From: Malus domestica
Lineage: Eukaryota; Streptophyta; Magnoliopsida; Rosales; Rosaceae
Direction of reading: 5' to 3'
DNA: 64,000 bases
Assembly (NCBI RefSeq): GCF_042453785.1
Contig: NC_091675.1
Coordinates: forward strand, 1,314,501 to 1,378,500
Shown here: piece by piece, positions 38,913-49,915 of the stretch
How the letters are laid out: every line of letters starts with the position of its first letter
How positions within the stretch are numbered: position 1 is the first letter of the stretch
Position numbers and translations under genes: made by a program
Notes under the pieces: generated by a model
Databases searched by the model: none
Seen by the model: the letters and a program-made list of their open reading frames with translations, nothing else
Told to the model about the DNA's origin: nothing

Positions 38913-39668
38913 CAGTGGACCTTTTCTTGGACATTGGCCCAAGCCTTCTAGAAGAAGAAGGGGACACTCCAACCCAAACCCAACTCGGGCCTTTAAAAGG
39001 GTAAAAATAAAACCCAACGTCATTATCTTGTAATCCCACATCGACTGTGCTTGCGCCATGGTTACTTCCTTCATATAATTGACGTCTTCGGATGTTAATT
39101 GCCGAGCTCAGTAACGCGGGCTTGTGACCCAAATGCGGGGGCATTAAAGATGGTGCCGAAGGTAAGTGCATTAGGTCGATCTCATTCTTCACAAGGAGAA
39201 ATGATGCCGAAAGTGCTGAGTACTTGAGGTATACGCATCACCCCCCAAGGCTCGTCACCATGACTAGTCTTCTCTCTAGGTGTCTTCCTGTGTATATAGA
39301 GGTGTCTTGTTGTGTATACAGTTTTTAAATTGCGAAACTTATCGAACAGAGAAAGAAGTATCACTTCATCAATATCTCCGTAGCATGTCTCCATGGTAAA
39401 ATTTCAGGCGATCATACAAAATTACGTGGACATAAAATAGTATCTTCATTAACTACAAAAGGAAACCAGTTCCAGACTCCATAGACGTACAAAGACACAC
39501 ATATATACAAACTTAAAACGCCACCAATCTCAGGCTCATAGCTGATCATAACTTATAATTAACGAAGTTATTGAAGGCGAGAGAGACCTGCTGACGCATG
39601 CTGCATCAAGATTATTGGAATGGAGACGCATTTCAAAGTCTACATAGAAGAAGCTAGAAGGAAGATGA

Positions 39669-41365
39669 TCAAGAAAACACTGCGGCATTGCCTGTAGCAG
39701 CTTCGGGATGGTAAAGAAGCATTTCCCTCCACATCATCTCCCTTATCGTCTCTTCTCCTAAATCCTCGTCTATGTCAAGATCAATAGGTACCTCGGCTGG
39801 AGGGTTATTATTGGGATCATACAATGGGGACATGTAGGGGTGTTGGAGTGCTTCAGCGACGCTAATCCTCTTTGATGGATCAAAAACAAGCATCTTTTGC
39901 AGTAGATCAATTGCCAGAGGATGAGCATCAGGGTAAAGGCGGGTAAAGGGGGTCCCCATAGAATATGGCAACGATTTTATGTATTTCTTCGCCTTCAGAT
40001 TGTCTATAAATTGGAGATCCTCCTCCCTCTGGCTTCCAAGGATGTTAATTATGAGTTTGAGCTGGTTGAGGCATTCTGTACCAGGGAAGATAGGTTTCCG
40101 GCCAAGAAGCTCAGCAAAGATGCACCCAACAGACCACACATCAATCGACGTTCCATAGTTGTCACAGCAGAGCAGGAGCTCAGGGGCACGGTACCAACGA
40201 GTGACAACATACTCAGTCATAAACTGCCCCTTTCCTGTGCTGGTACGAGCTAGCCCAAAATCACATATTTTTAAGTCACAGTTGGCATTGACAAGAAGGT
40301 TCCCAGGCTTCAAATCACGATGGAGAATGTTTGCAGAATGAAGATACTTTAGGCCTCGAAGCAGCTGCAAGGACATTCTATTTTCTTTAGAATAAGTAAA
40401 AACAAAAGACAACTGTGAATATATCCTTTTCAAGAAGAAGTACAAAAAAAGGGTCTTTTCCGAAAAAAAGAAAAAGGATGAAAGGCATAAGGAAGCACAG
40501 TAAAAGCAAATCTAGCGGTTCAATCAATCCATCATACTCTTCTCTTAAAAGCCCTACGCCAAACCAAATCAATGATTGACATTCAAATTGATGATAGAAA
40601 TGTTAGCACCACTTATCAGTCTAGCACGGTTATGTAAATTCCACAATGCAACAATTTAGTGCAGCAGTCTAGTCTCCGAATTTTCATAAAACCGAACGAG
40701 AATTGTTAAAGTATTGTGCAGTATCAGTGTCTATGAAGCATTCTAAAATGTAAACATGTCTCATTTAAAATGTATGATGTTTCATTTTCCAAGTAGCCAA
40801 CAATGGACAAGATAGCAAAAGTAAATTCGACAATATAGGGACGAGAGTACGAGTTCATACCGGATTAAATCACCAAAATTACTAACAATTTCACTAACGA
40901 AACAAAGCGAAAGACAATCCGAAAACATTCAATTTATGTTACCTGAAAGAGGAAATACTGGCAGTGATCATTCGAAAGCGGTTGCGAAGACTTAATAATC
41001 TGGTGGAGATCCGTATCCATGAGCTCATACACCAAGTAAACATCTTTAAAGCTCTTCCTCTGAATCGGCATCATCACATCCTTCAAAGCAATCACATTCT
41101 CGTGCCGGAGGTGCTGCAGCAGCTTCAGCTCCCGCAGCGTCCGCAGTGCGTCGATTCGGTTCTCGAACGCATTGTTGATCTTCTTGATCGCCACCTTCTC
41201 GTTCGTCTCCCTGTTCACCGACGAGCAAACGATGCCGTACGCTCCCCGCCCGATCGGCTTGATCGGCACGTACTTGGTGTCGATCTCAAACAGCGTCTGC
41301 CACATCGAGTAGTAATGCTTCCCTTTCGACCCGATCCCGTTCGGAGGCTCCACTTGCGTCGCCAT
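39669..41365 (-). CDS. Group C mitogen-activated protein kinase (MPK1/2/7 type), 2 exons
   Basis: A Ser/Thr kinase that acts below MAPKKs (Arabidopsis group C kinases act with MKK3 in ABA, wounding and ROS signalling). Exons 40943-41365 and 39669-40364 join in phase to 372 aa; two exons is the group C plan. Visible features are the glycine loop GRGAYG (39-44), the catalytic Lys in VAIKK (K61), HRDLKPGN (156-163), DFG (176-178), the TEY activation motif (191-193), and [13 protein letters not shown] rather than TDY excludes group D, and the C-terminus lacks the CD docking domain of groups A/B. The start [10 protein letters not shown] is the family start. It lies divergent from AP4M with 1.7 kb between. 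All catalytic residues are intact. Confidence 0.95.
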
Positions 41366-43053
41366 TGTTCCTTCACATTAATAAATTCGATTCATTTCTG
41401 CTTCTTTTTCTGCAAAAAGCCATCGAATTTTCGCAGCAAACAAACAAAGATTTTACCTTTTTAGTCCAGTCCCATCCAATCCGCTAACCCACGTCCGAAT
41501 TAGTCCCAATTCTCATCCAATCCACCGCAAACCCCGACCATTTCGCACTTACCCGCAAATTAGCCCCAATTTCATCGGCACAAACCCTAGTTTCCAATTT
41601 CGCGCCAGAATTTACCGAATCAAGTCATCGGGAATTGGGAATTCGGTTTCCGATCTGGGTGTGTAGAAATAGGGGCGATTGAAGAGCTGTAGATTCGTTA
41701 TCTCAACGCGATCAGAGCAGAGAGGGGAATAAGCACGTGACCATTATGCGGATTTTATTTACTTGGACTATTATTTTAATTTTATTATTTATTATTTTCT
41801 TGTTTTTGTCTAATGGATGATGGATCGCAGCTTCTCTCACCGGATTTTGCTCTTGTAACGCTAGCGAGAAGAGCAACGGATATTTTTATGGGCGGGACCC
41901 ATGTTTTTGCAGGGCGGGCATTCAACGGCCTTGCTACGTCGTCGTTCAATTTGATCACAACGAAAATTTCACACAAGGAAATGTTTTGTCAAACTTCAGC
42001 TCAATCAGGAATCTTGTCAAAACACCTTAGAATTTGGAACTTCTTGTTCTACATGCAATTACTTAGCATATTTCTCATTTAACGGTCAAATACGCAACTA
42101 GAAAAAAGGAGTATCACATTTGATTGCTACATAATGAATGTATATGAAAATGCATGTACCGTAGTCAAATTACAAAACTGGCCTTACTCAAGAAATGTCA
42201 TGTGCATCGTTGGTGCTTCATTGTTGGTGGAAAAATTAGTTGGTCTAAATGCAAATGGTGAATTTTAAGTATCTTTTAATTGAAGTGACACGTTACTTCA
42301 TTTTTCTTCTCATATCGACAATGCAATTATGATAAAAGTTCGCACAACCATTCAAGATCTCCTAAACAAAAGTAAGCATTAGTAAATGTGGTATAGTCAC
42401 ATTGTTAGATTGACAACCTCTTTTTTATGCAATCGATTACAAATGTCACTCAATACAACCATAAATATTTCATATTTGATATGAGAAAAGAACCTGAGAA
42501 AAATTGAGAGACGAGGACAAGGAACGGGGAGAGGGTAAGTGGAAGAGGTAATTAAACAAAAATTATGAAAGCAAAACAAATTTTAATAATTTTAATTTTT
42601 CAAATTGTTTTATAGAAACTTCAACTAAAGGCACTCGGTACTGTTCATCTTAACGAAAAATCACATATTTACACTAAAAAGTTAATCTTGGTATTATTCA
42701 CTTTACTCTTTATTTTGTCATTATCGTTAAAACTCAAAATTTTCAAACTCTTTTTATTAATTTTCTTTTGTTTTATCCCTTAATCTTATGCAGGTATGAA
42801 AAAATAAAAATGAAATGTTTATCGAAAGCCAATACAAAATAAAAATTCAGAGTCACGTGATTGACTCGTGACTTTTAAAACGTGGCGCAAAATCGATAGC
42901 CGCGGCGCCAAACGTTGGTTTCCGTTACGACTCGGCACCCGTAAAGGTCCAACCGCTTTCCACGCGGACACAGAGAGACGCAGAGGAGACTGAGCGAAGC
43001 GATCAAATTTCACGAGTCCGAAAGGGAAGAAGAAGCTTCGAGCTTTCACAGCG
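41366..43053. promoter_or_regulatory. Divergent intergenic region between MAP kinase and AP4M
   Basis: It contains the MAP kinase leader (to about 41700), an AT-rich centre and the AP4M promoter. The AP4M side has an ACGTGGCG-type stretch near 42880 but no clear TATA. A dispersed-repeat copy sits at 42612. No gene was recognised. Confidence 0.5.
42612..42771 (+). repeat. Dispersed ~155-bp repeat family, copy 5
   Basis: Closely matches copy 4: CGGTACTGTTCATCTTAACG, ACACTAAAAAGTTAATCTTG, GTATTATTCACTTTACTC, TTTATTTTGTCATTATCGTT and AAACTCAAAATTTTCAAACT. It lies about 280 bp before the AP4M start codon. Confidence 0.8.
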
Positions 43054-46000
43054 ATGATCTCTCAGTTCTTCGTTCTCTCGCAGAGAGGCGACAACATCGT
43101 CTTCCGCGACTGTAAGTCTCACTCTCGCTCGCTCGCATTTCATCCGACTCTTCAAAGTTTTGAATTTCTAGGGTTTCAGGCTTCAAATTTTCAAAAATTT
43201 CAAAAATTGATGCAGATCGCGGCGAAGTGCCGAAGGGAAGCGCCGAGATTTTCTTCCGGAAAGTGAAATTCTGGAAGGACGACGGCGACGGCGACGCGCC
43301 ACCTGTCTTTGTAGGTATTTTCAATTTTTTTTTCTTTATTTGGAATAATTTATATTAATGCATTTGTGAGATGTTAATCAATTTTGCATGATTACCTTTC
43401 TTTAATTAATTCGTTCTAGAATGCGGACGGTGTAAATTACTTTCATGTGAAAGATGCTGGGTTGTTATTTGTTGCAACGACGAGAGTGAATCTGTCGCCT
43501 TCTCTTGTTTTGGAACTTTTGAGAAGGATTTCTAGAGTCGTTAAAGATTACCTCGGGGTCCTTAGCGAAGAATCGCTGCGAAAAAACTTTGTGCTTGTGT
43601 ACGAGTTGCTGGACCAAATCATTGTGAGTGTCTTCAAAGTCCTGCATTTTATGACTTTATGTGTATGTAATATGGCTTACCTGTTGTCAATTATGGCAGG
43701 ATTTCGGTTATGTGCAAACTACTTCGACTGAGCTTTTGAAGTCATATGTGTTCAATGAGCCGGTTGTGGTTGATCCTGCGCAGTTTCTGCCTCTGGGTTC
43801 TGCTGGAATTTTTACGGTATTATTTATATGATAATTTTCTTTCTGGTGGCAGTATTTCATTTGTTCTGATTGATCTGTTTCTGATTGATCTGTATGGTTT
43901 GATTGACTTGCTAAACTTGCTTGTTGGTATCAGGCCAAAAGAATGCCAGTAACTACAATCGCAAAATCTGTTGTTGCAAATGAGCGTGGAGGTAGAAAGA
44001 GAGAGGAAATTTTTGTGGACGTAATTGAAAAAATGAGTGTTACATTCAGTTCCAGTGTAAGTACCTCTTGTGTTTCGGTCGCCATTTTTAATTTCTTGTT
44101 AGTCACAGCTCCCAGGTGGTAATCAATTTTGAGCTTTTTTTATTACTATTATGTTGTTCTTGCAGGGATATATACTTACTTCTGAGATTGATGGTACCAT
44201 CCAATTGAAGAGTTATCTCACAGGCAATCCAGAAATTCGACTGGCTCTTAATGAGGAAGTGAGTATTGGAAGAGGTGGAGGGTCAGCCTATGGTAATCTT
44301 TCCACTATAGAAAATGCTTTTAAGATGTCGGTAGTCTTCATTAACTTTCTTTCTTTTATAGTTTGCTGGGTTTGAGTGAGATATGTGAGGTTAGGATATC
44401 GGTACTGTCAGCATTGTCCTCTTAATCTGATTATGCTGCCTTTTCCAACAGATTATGGTTTAGGAACAGGGGCTGTTATACTGGACGATTGTAATTTCCA
44501 TGAATCTGTACATCTCGATAGTTTCGATGTTGACAGAACACTTTCATTGGTGAGTCTGATTGAGACATTGTACTTTATAATCGTGTGCAGTTCTTCTTGA
44601 GGATGGAGATAAAACTAATGTTCTGTTAGTGCTAAAGTTAATAGATTGCTCCACTGTTTAATAGGTACCAACAGATGGTGAGTTTCCAGTCATGAATTAC
44701 CGCATCACTCAGGAGTTCAAGCCTCCCTTTCGTATTAATTCGTTAATTGAAGAAGCAGGACCGCTTAAGGTGAGAAAAAAGTAAAAAAATTCCTCCTATC
44801 TTAAAATAGTAACATCTGATTCCATCTAAATCAAGTTATGTTCTGTTAGGCTGAAGTGATTACTAAAGTGCGTGCTGATTTCCCCTCAAGCATTATTGCA
44901 GATAAAATCCTTGTGCAGATTCCGCTGCCACCATATACAACTAGGTAATTTGTTTATCTTGTAACTTTCTGCTGGTGAAAACATGGTGCATTTGCATACC
45001 TTAGAGCAAAATTAATGTTACTTCTGGTCAGCTGTCGTATATTTTTTTTTTCTGCTTGACTGAAGAGCATAGACTTGGTTGTTATTGGGTTAACTTTTGT
45101 TTGTAGGTATTTGACCTATACTATACTCAACTAGTAAACATTGATACTTTTTCAAGTAGGGTTCATTATTATACACAGGATAAACAACAGTTGAGCAATT
45201 GCAGTTAGGCAGACAATCCATTTCCTGAATTATTCCTTTTTTTCTTTTCTCCGCCTTAATATAATATATTGCGGGGAATTGGCTCTTGTATGTTACACAC
45301 TAGTTATTACGTTTCAGTTCATACTTGTGACAGCTTTTAGAAAATTTGGATGAACTTCTTAGAAACTAGCCTCGATGTCGTGTATTTTTGTGTGTTATTT
45401 TACTCAGCAGGTAACCACAGACATGATGGGGGAAAAACTTACTTTCAATACCGGTTCCATGTCTGCATTACTAATCCTCTTCTTGTCTGCTCTGGGATAC
45501 ATTAGGGTTAGTTTTGAGTTGGAACCTGGAGCAGTTGGAAACACAACTGATTTTAAGGAAGCAAACAAAAGAATTGAATGGGGTTTAAAGAAGGCAAGGA
45601 TTTCCTTTGCTCTCAATAAATATCTTTCTCATTCTTCTTCTTTGGAAGATTTATTAAGAGTTGCATATTACTTCTGCTATGAGCCTGCTTCAATGTCTGA
45701 AATTAGTAATAGGTGCCTTGCATTGTAGATTGTTGGTGGATCTGAACATACATTACATGCAAAGCTGACATTTTCACAAGAATCACATGGTAATACATTA
45801 TTTTATACTTGGGAGTCTGTAATGCTATATAATCTTCGTTGTTGTTTATGTGTCAGAGAGAAACAAAGAAACCGATGTGTGAATGCTACTTTATTGTGTA
45901 CTTGTACTAATGCAGGAAATATTACCAAAGAAGCTGGACCTGTTAGCATGACCTTCACAATACCCATGTTCAATTCTTCAAGGCTTCAGGTAAGATTTTC

Positions 46001-46593
46001 TCTTGACCTTGTAAGGACCTAATCGGATGAGGCCATTGCTGTGGACCTATGGTACAAACTCAGAGCTCTAAGTTAGATTAATTCTATGAGATTGTGTAGA
46101 CATTACACTGCTGGGAGTCTACGTAAGCAGTTGTATCTTCATTTCATACTTAGGAAGGCCCTGACTCCCTTGCCTTCTGATCGAATCCAATTGTTGGGTT
46201 GATGCCTCTCACGGCAGCAGTCAGCTGGGAACATGTTTATTATACTTGCTACCTAAAGAAAAAACTAACTGGAATCGTACTAGTGAATGCTGTGTAAATT
46301 AAAATGAGTTTCCAAATTAGCTACCTAGTTGAGTTGGCTGACCTAAATTTGTGAATCAAACACACAACATGAACCAGATCTGTATTGTAAAACATGAGCT
46401 TTACTTATTTTTTCTTTTTCTGCCTTTCATACATCTATAATCATGTGTTCTAAGTTATTCTAAGACACCCGTTTCTTCATCTGTCTTGATGCAGGTAAAA
46501 TACTTGCATATAACAAAGAAGTCGAAGAGCTACAACCCATATCGATGGGTGAGATATGTTACACACTCAAATTCCTACGTCGCCCGGTTGTAA
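43054..46593 (+). CDS. AP4M: AP-4 complex subunit mu, 13 exons
   Basis: The medium subunit of the AP-4 adaptor, which selects YxxPhi-type cargo at the trans-Golgi network for transport toward the vacuole. Exons: 43054-43111, 43216-43310, 43420-43623, 43700-43816, 43934-44056, 44166-44292, 44452-44549, 44665-44769, 44850-44944, 45506-45593, 45729-45789, 45916-45989 and 46495-46593, giving 447 aa. An N-terminal longin-like domain opens MISQFFVLSQRGDNIVFRDY and includes NYFHVKDAGLLFVATTR. The mu-homology domain runs from about residue 180 (EEIFVDVIEKMSVTFSSSG) to the C-terminus WVRYVTHSNSYVARL. Intron 10 starts with GC (45594): AAG|GCAAGG is a strong GC donor and only this site keeps phase. All other introns are GT-AG. 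Confidence 0.95.
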
Positions 46594-47264
46594 TGTCTCA
46601 TCGCCCTAGTATGTTGTTCTGTTTTTCCTTCTCTATCACGGTGCTTTTGCTTACATGTACCATGTCAGATTTTATTTTGTTCTGTGTACTATCATGATTG
46701 ACTCAATAAAGCACACTCTGAAATTTGGTAGAACTCGAACATCCTTGAACAACTAAAGTTCCCATCCATATCTGAATTAGTGCTTTTCAGGTTTTCCTTT
46801 TTAGACTATAACTCAGAAATCAGAAGGTCTAGAGAGTCTGGTCATCTCTTCTTTGGAGTTCTTTGGTGACAATCTTCCGTACTAACTGCCATATACAGGA
46901 GCACTCACACAAAAGTTTCCCGGGGTTGTGTGAGTGCTGCCGTATACAGAAGTCTGTATGGAGGAATTCGTCCTCTTCTTTGAGGGATGTTTTCTGCTTA
47001 GTTGATTTAAATTATAATGACATGATGGCAATATGGTGTGGACTTTGGTACATCAGCAAGTGATGCAGATAGTGAAATATGTTGAAAGCCCATCGATACG
47101 ATGCATGAGTCATAATCAGGCTAGTCAGCTGACTGGTTGAGTTATTTGTGTTTGACAGCTGATTGTTGCTTCCAGTTTTGGTATAGAATGTTTCGATTGA
47201 CTTGCGTCAAGAAACAAAAAATGCCAAAGTAAAATTCCTTTTGATAGTTGTGTGCCTTGAGATT

Positions 47265-47459
47265 TGTAGAATTTTTCAGATGGACGGGCCGAGGGCCCAC
47301 TCCAACAACACCAATACTGTCCCCACTTTACCACATGCTCAATCCATCAGGTGTGGGGTTTTATATCAAAAGACCTCGGTGTTAGTTAGAGATGGGTATT
47401 TCTATTTAAACTGCTTTCTCTTTGGCCCTCTGGCCGATGTGGAACAATGGGTTCCAACA
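47265..47459 (-). mobile_element. TRIM-like solo LTR, 195 bp, with 5-bp target duplication
   Basis: On the minus strand it opens TGTTGGAACCC and contains TTCCACATCGG, a motif seen in many small plant LTRs. It ends CTACA, so it has TG...CA termini. Identical AGATT flanks are at 47260-47264 and 47460-47464. The short length suits a TRIM element reduced to one LTR. It carries no coding sequence. Confidence 0.75.
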
Positions 47460-48237
47460 AGATTATTATTAGGGGATATATACTGCCAAGTTTTGATGGC
47501 TTGTGGGGGGAACTTGATTCCATTTCACCATCTCTGAAACTCTGAACAGAAGTGATGAAAAGAATGAAACTTGGAAGATGGGTCTTATGTTTAGTAATAG
47601 CCGATAGCGATGGCGAAATGCCGTCCAGATCGAGTGCTAATTCGAAATTCACCTAATCTGGATACATTTGCTTTCGGAATTTGATGCTTAGTGTCGTTGC
47701 TTTTTCTGTCTGGGGAAATCAATTAATCTTTAGCCTAAAGCAGGATTGTACTTTGGATTTAGTAACAGTATAAGCGCGTAATCTGGAATGAATTCTCATT
47801 CAACGCAGTGGAAGAAAGAGGAAACTTTATGAGCATGACGATATTCTTAGAGCATAAAGGTTGTCGAGTCTGAAATTGGATGGATTAGAACATGTTTTGT
47901 TCGTCCATCCCTTGAAGTAATAAACATTCATGCGACCTGGGAATCGAACATCTTATAATTTCTTAATTTGATGCGTAATTACTTATTAATTATTATGGCT
48001 TCAGAACATAACCATGTTAGTGGAAATAAAATACGAGTTTGTAACTCAGTTGATTTAAGAGGATTCACCTCGCATTCAAGGTCCTATAGTCCCGAGTTTA
48101 TGATACTCTACGTATTGAGCATAAGAAAAGGGTAATACTAGGGAGATTAAATCATCCTCGAGATTTTGTGTCATTGGGACTATTGAGATTTCTCTGCCAC
48201 AAATTATGGACTGCTTTTACAATTGACCATCTGTGAG

Positions 48238-48402
48238 GCGGATCTAGATTTTCTCTGCTCCCATTTTTCCTCTCCTTTAGTCCCCTCTTATTTGAACGCT
48301 TAAGATTAAGCCACGTCAACATCTTGTGTTAACTTTTTTATAAAGAGAAAGGCAAAGAGGAAAGTGAGGGTAGGGTGAGGATTTGGAGGGGAGAAATCCT
48401 AC
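48238..48402. mobile_element. Candidate MITE
   Basis: AGATTTTCTCTGCTCCC on the left loosely mirrors GGAGGGGAGAAATC on the right, and CCTCTCC mirrors GGTGAGG-like sequence. The inner part contains ACGTCAACATC...GTTAACTTTTTTA, as in the MULE-type MITE at 24567. No target duplication was found. Confidence 0.4.
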
Positions 48403-48775
48403 TACTGGTAAATAATGCAACAAGCTATGACATGTCTCTTTCAGATGTAAGTTTTCTCTTGCTCATAAGAAATCAAGAATTCTATAAAGAATTAACCGGC
48501 AAACACTTGCTCATTTGAAAACGATAAGGATTAATAATTAGAATGAGAATTTTATTTTGATTCGGTATATTATACACTAAGGATTTTGACCGTAAATTTT
48601 CATTATTGAATCTTTCACCAAAAATCTAACAGCTAAAAACTTCTGTGCTTTATATACTTCACGACGTACTAAAAAAATTCCTAATTAGGAATCCTCTTCA
48701 AGAAATGTAACTCCCCGTTAACATGGAAATGGATGAAAATGGAGGAGGTCTACTCACATACCTGCAAGATGAGTT

Positions 48776-49530
48776 CCAACTTATCATGATTCGACTCGGT
48801 GTGAAAAGGGTACCGTAATCATGCAGTCTTACCGAGGTTTCTCTACAAATTCGTGGCTCTGATCAGTTGTCGTTTTACTTTTACCTCAGTCGTATAATAA
48901 AATGGAGGTAAAAGGTACAAAGGTGAAACATTATCCTTTCCATCTTGGCATCTTCAAGGGTGGGCGTCTTTGTTTCCTTTAAAAGGAAAGATATGCCTTT
49001 GGTTTGGGATGAATATGGAATGGAGATGTGTGGCCAACCCATTGTCTTTGTCCCTTTTTCTTGTTCCCATTTCCTTTTGCGTAGTCCCATCAATCTAATG
49101 CTAATTAATCTAGTTTAATTAATCTCGAAGCATCAAATATTAATCTAAGCTTGGCTTAATTATTAGAATCCAAAGGAGGAATATTATGTGTAATAATTTC
49201 ATGGACACTAGCACGTTTGTTGCCACCATTTCAAAGGAATATACTGATTTTGAGTAAAATAAAATTTCTTATTGGGTATATAACAGTGAAAATCATCATG
49301 TTATAATTTGAATGAATTTGTAACACTAGTATTGAATCCGTGTTTGGTATTGCAGTCAAAAGCAATGATCATAATAAATTTTATATCTTATACTAAATAA
49401 AGTATAGGTGAAAATTAAGAAAGAGTTATAGAGCATAATTGACATATATTGACTAGTAACTAGGCTGAAAGAAGCTTTGCATGTAGCACTGAAGAAGTAT
49501 GACCTTAATTCCATGATTAGCGCTAGCAAA
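48776..49530 (+). repeat. Distal BAHD upstream segment, duplicated at 61297-61915
   Basis: The segment shares, in order and orientation, TATGGAATGGAGATGTG, CAACCCATTGTCTT, CATCAAATATTAATCTAAGC-type and TTGGCTTAATTATTA blocks, GAGGAATATTATGTG, GTTTGTTGCCACCATT, GTGAAAATTAAGAAAGAGTT and ATGATTAGCGCTAG with the downstream copy. It lies 390-1140 bp before the BAHD start codon, so it may hold regulatory sites of that gene. Confidence 0.85.
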
Positions 49531-49631
49531 TTTCTTAAGATGTTGTGTGGGACCTCAAATTACTTATCGAGAGATATAGAAAAATTAAGATATATTTCTG
49601 GCTACGCTTAAGATTTTGTCTATCACTAGGT

Positions 49632-49737
49632 GGTGAATTTTGCAAATAACAACTTTGCTAATGACTTTTTAATTAGATTTGAGACGCGGGGGTATATTGT
49701 ACGCCCTAATACACGCCCCCTCTTGCTAGCTTTACTC
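49632..49737 (+). repeat. Proximal BAHD upstream segment, duplicated inverted at 63692-63788
   Basis: Shared blocks are GCAAATAA, AATGACTTTTTAATT, GGGGG(C/T)ATATTGTACGCC, CTAATACAC and TGCTAGCTTTA. The similarity stops just after CTAGCTTTA, about 180 bp before the BAHD ATG. Confidence 0.85.
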
Positions 49738-49841
49738 CAAAGGAATCAATCGTACCATCCCTCATATCCAACCGTAGATATTGTTTCTCCACTCTACTAC
49801 TTAACTAGCGACCTCCCCTGTCACTTACCTTGTCTTGGATC

Positions 49842-49883
49842 ATCTCTCTCTCTCTCTCTCCCTCTATCTCTCTCTCTCTCTCT
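49842..49883. repeat. (CT)n microsatellite in the BAHD leader
   Basis: An interrupted CT tract ends about 33 bp before the start codon. An upstream ATG at 49835 would translate it as a Leu-Ser repeat, which I do not believe is used. Confidence 0.9.
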
Positions 49884-49915
49884 TCAGCCATCAGCAACTA
49901 CTGCAAATAAACAAG

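Larger units (their letters stand above)
37467..39668. other. Intergenic region between solo LTR and MAP kinase
   Basis: No gene is recognised. It holds a 58-bp tandem duplication (37723), a TTGG microsatellite (38299) and a SINE fragment (38803). A stretch near 38950-39140 with TCCCACATCGA recalls LTR sequence but could not be delimited. The final 300 bp or so should be MAP kinase 3' UTR. Confidence 0.5.
46594..48775. other. AP4M 3' UTR and intergenic sequence
   Basis: Apart from the solo LTR at 47265 and a MITE-like stretch at 48238, nothing is recognised. A 111-codon frame at 47202-47537 runs through the solo LTR and is not a gene. Confidence 0.5.

Noticed and set aside
38950-39140. LTR-like stretch with TCCCACATCGA
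   Set aside because: No TG...CA ends or target duplication could be found, so no element is called.
39590-39620. A miR172-like TGCTGCATCAAGATTATT near the MAP kinase 3' end
   Set aside because: It lacks three bases of the miR172 complement and shows no hairpin; coincidence is more likely.
41046-41464. Frames overlapping MAP kinase exon 1 on the opposite strand and in another frame
   Set aside because: They are shadows of a strongly conserved coding exon with GC-rich codon use.
47202-47537. A 111-codon frame
   Set aside because: It spans the TRIM-like solo LTR and shows no protein similarity.
48030-48135. tRNA-like A and B box sequence (AACTCAGTTGATTTAAGAGG, GTCCCGAGTTTATG)
   Set aside because: The B box departs too much from GGTTCGAAYCC and there is no tail, so a SINE call is not supported.
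49835-49915. Leu-Ser-rich extension of the BAHD protein
   Set aside because: It translates a CT microsatellite; the ATG at 49916 gives the usual family start.
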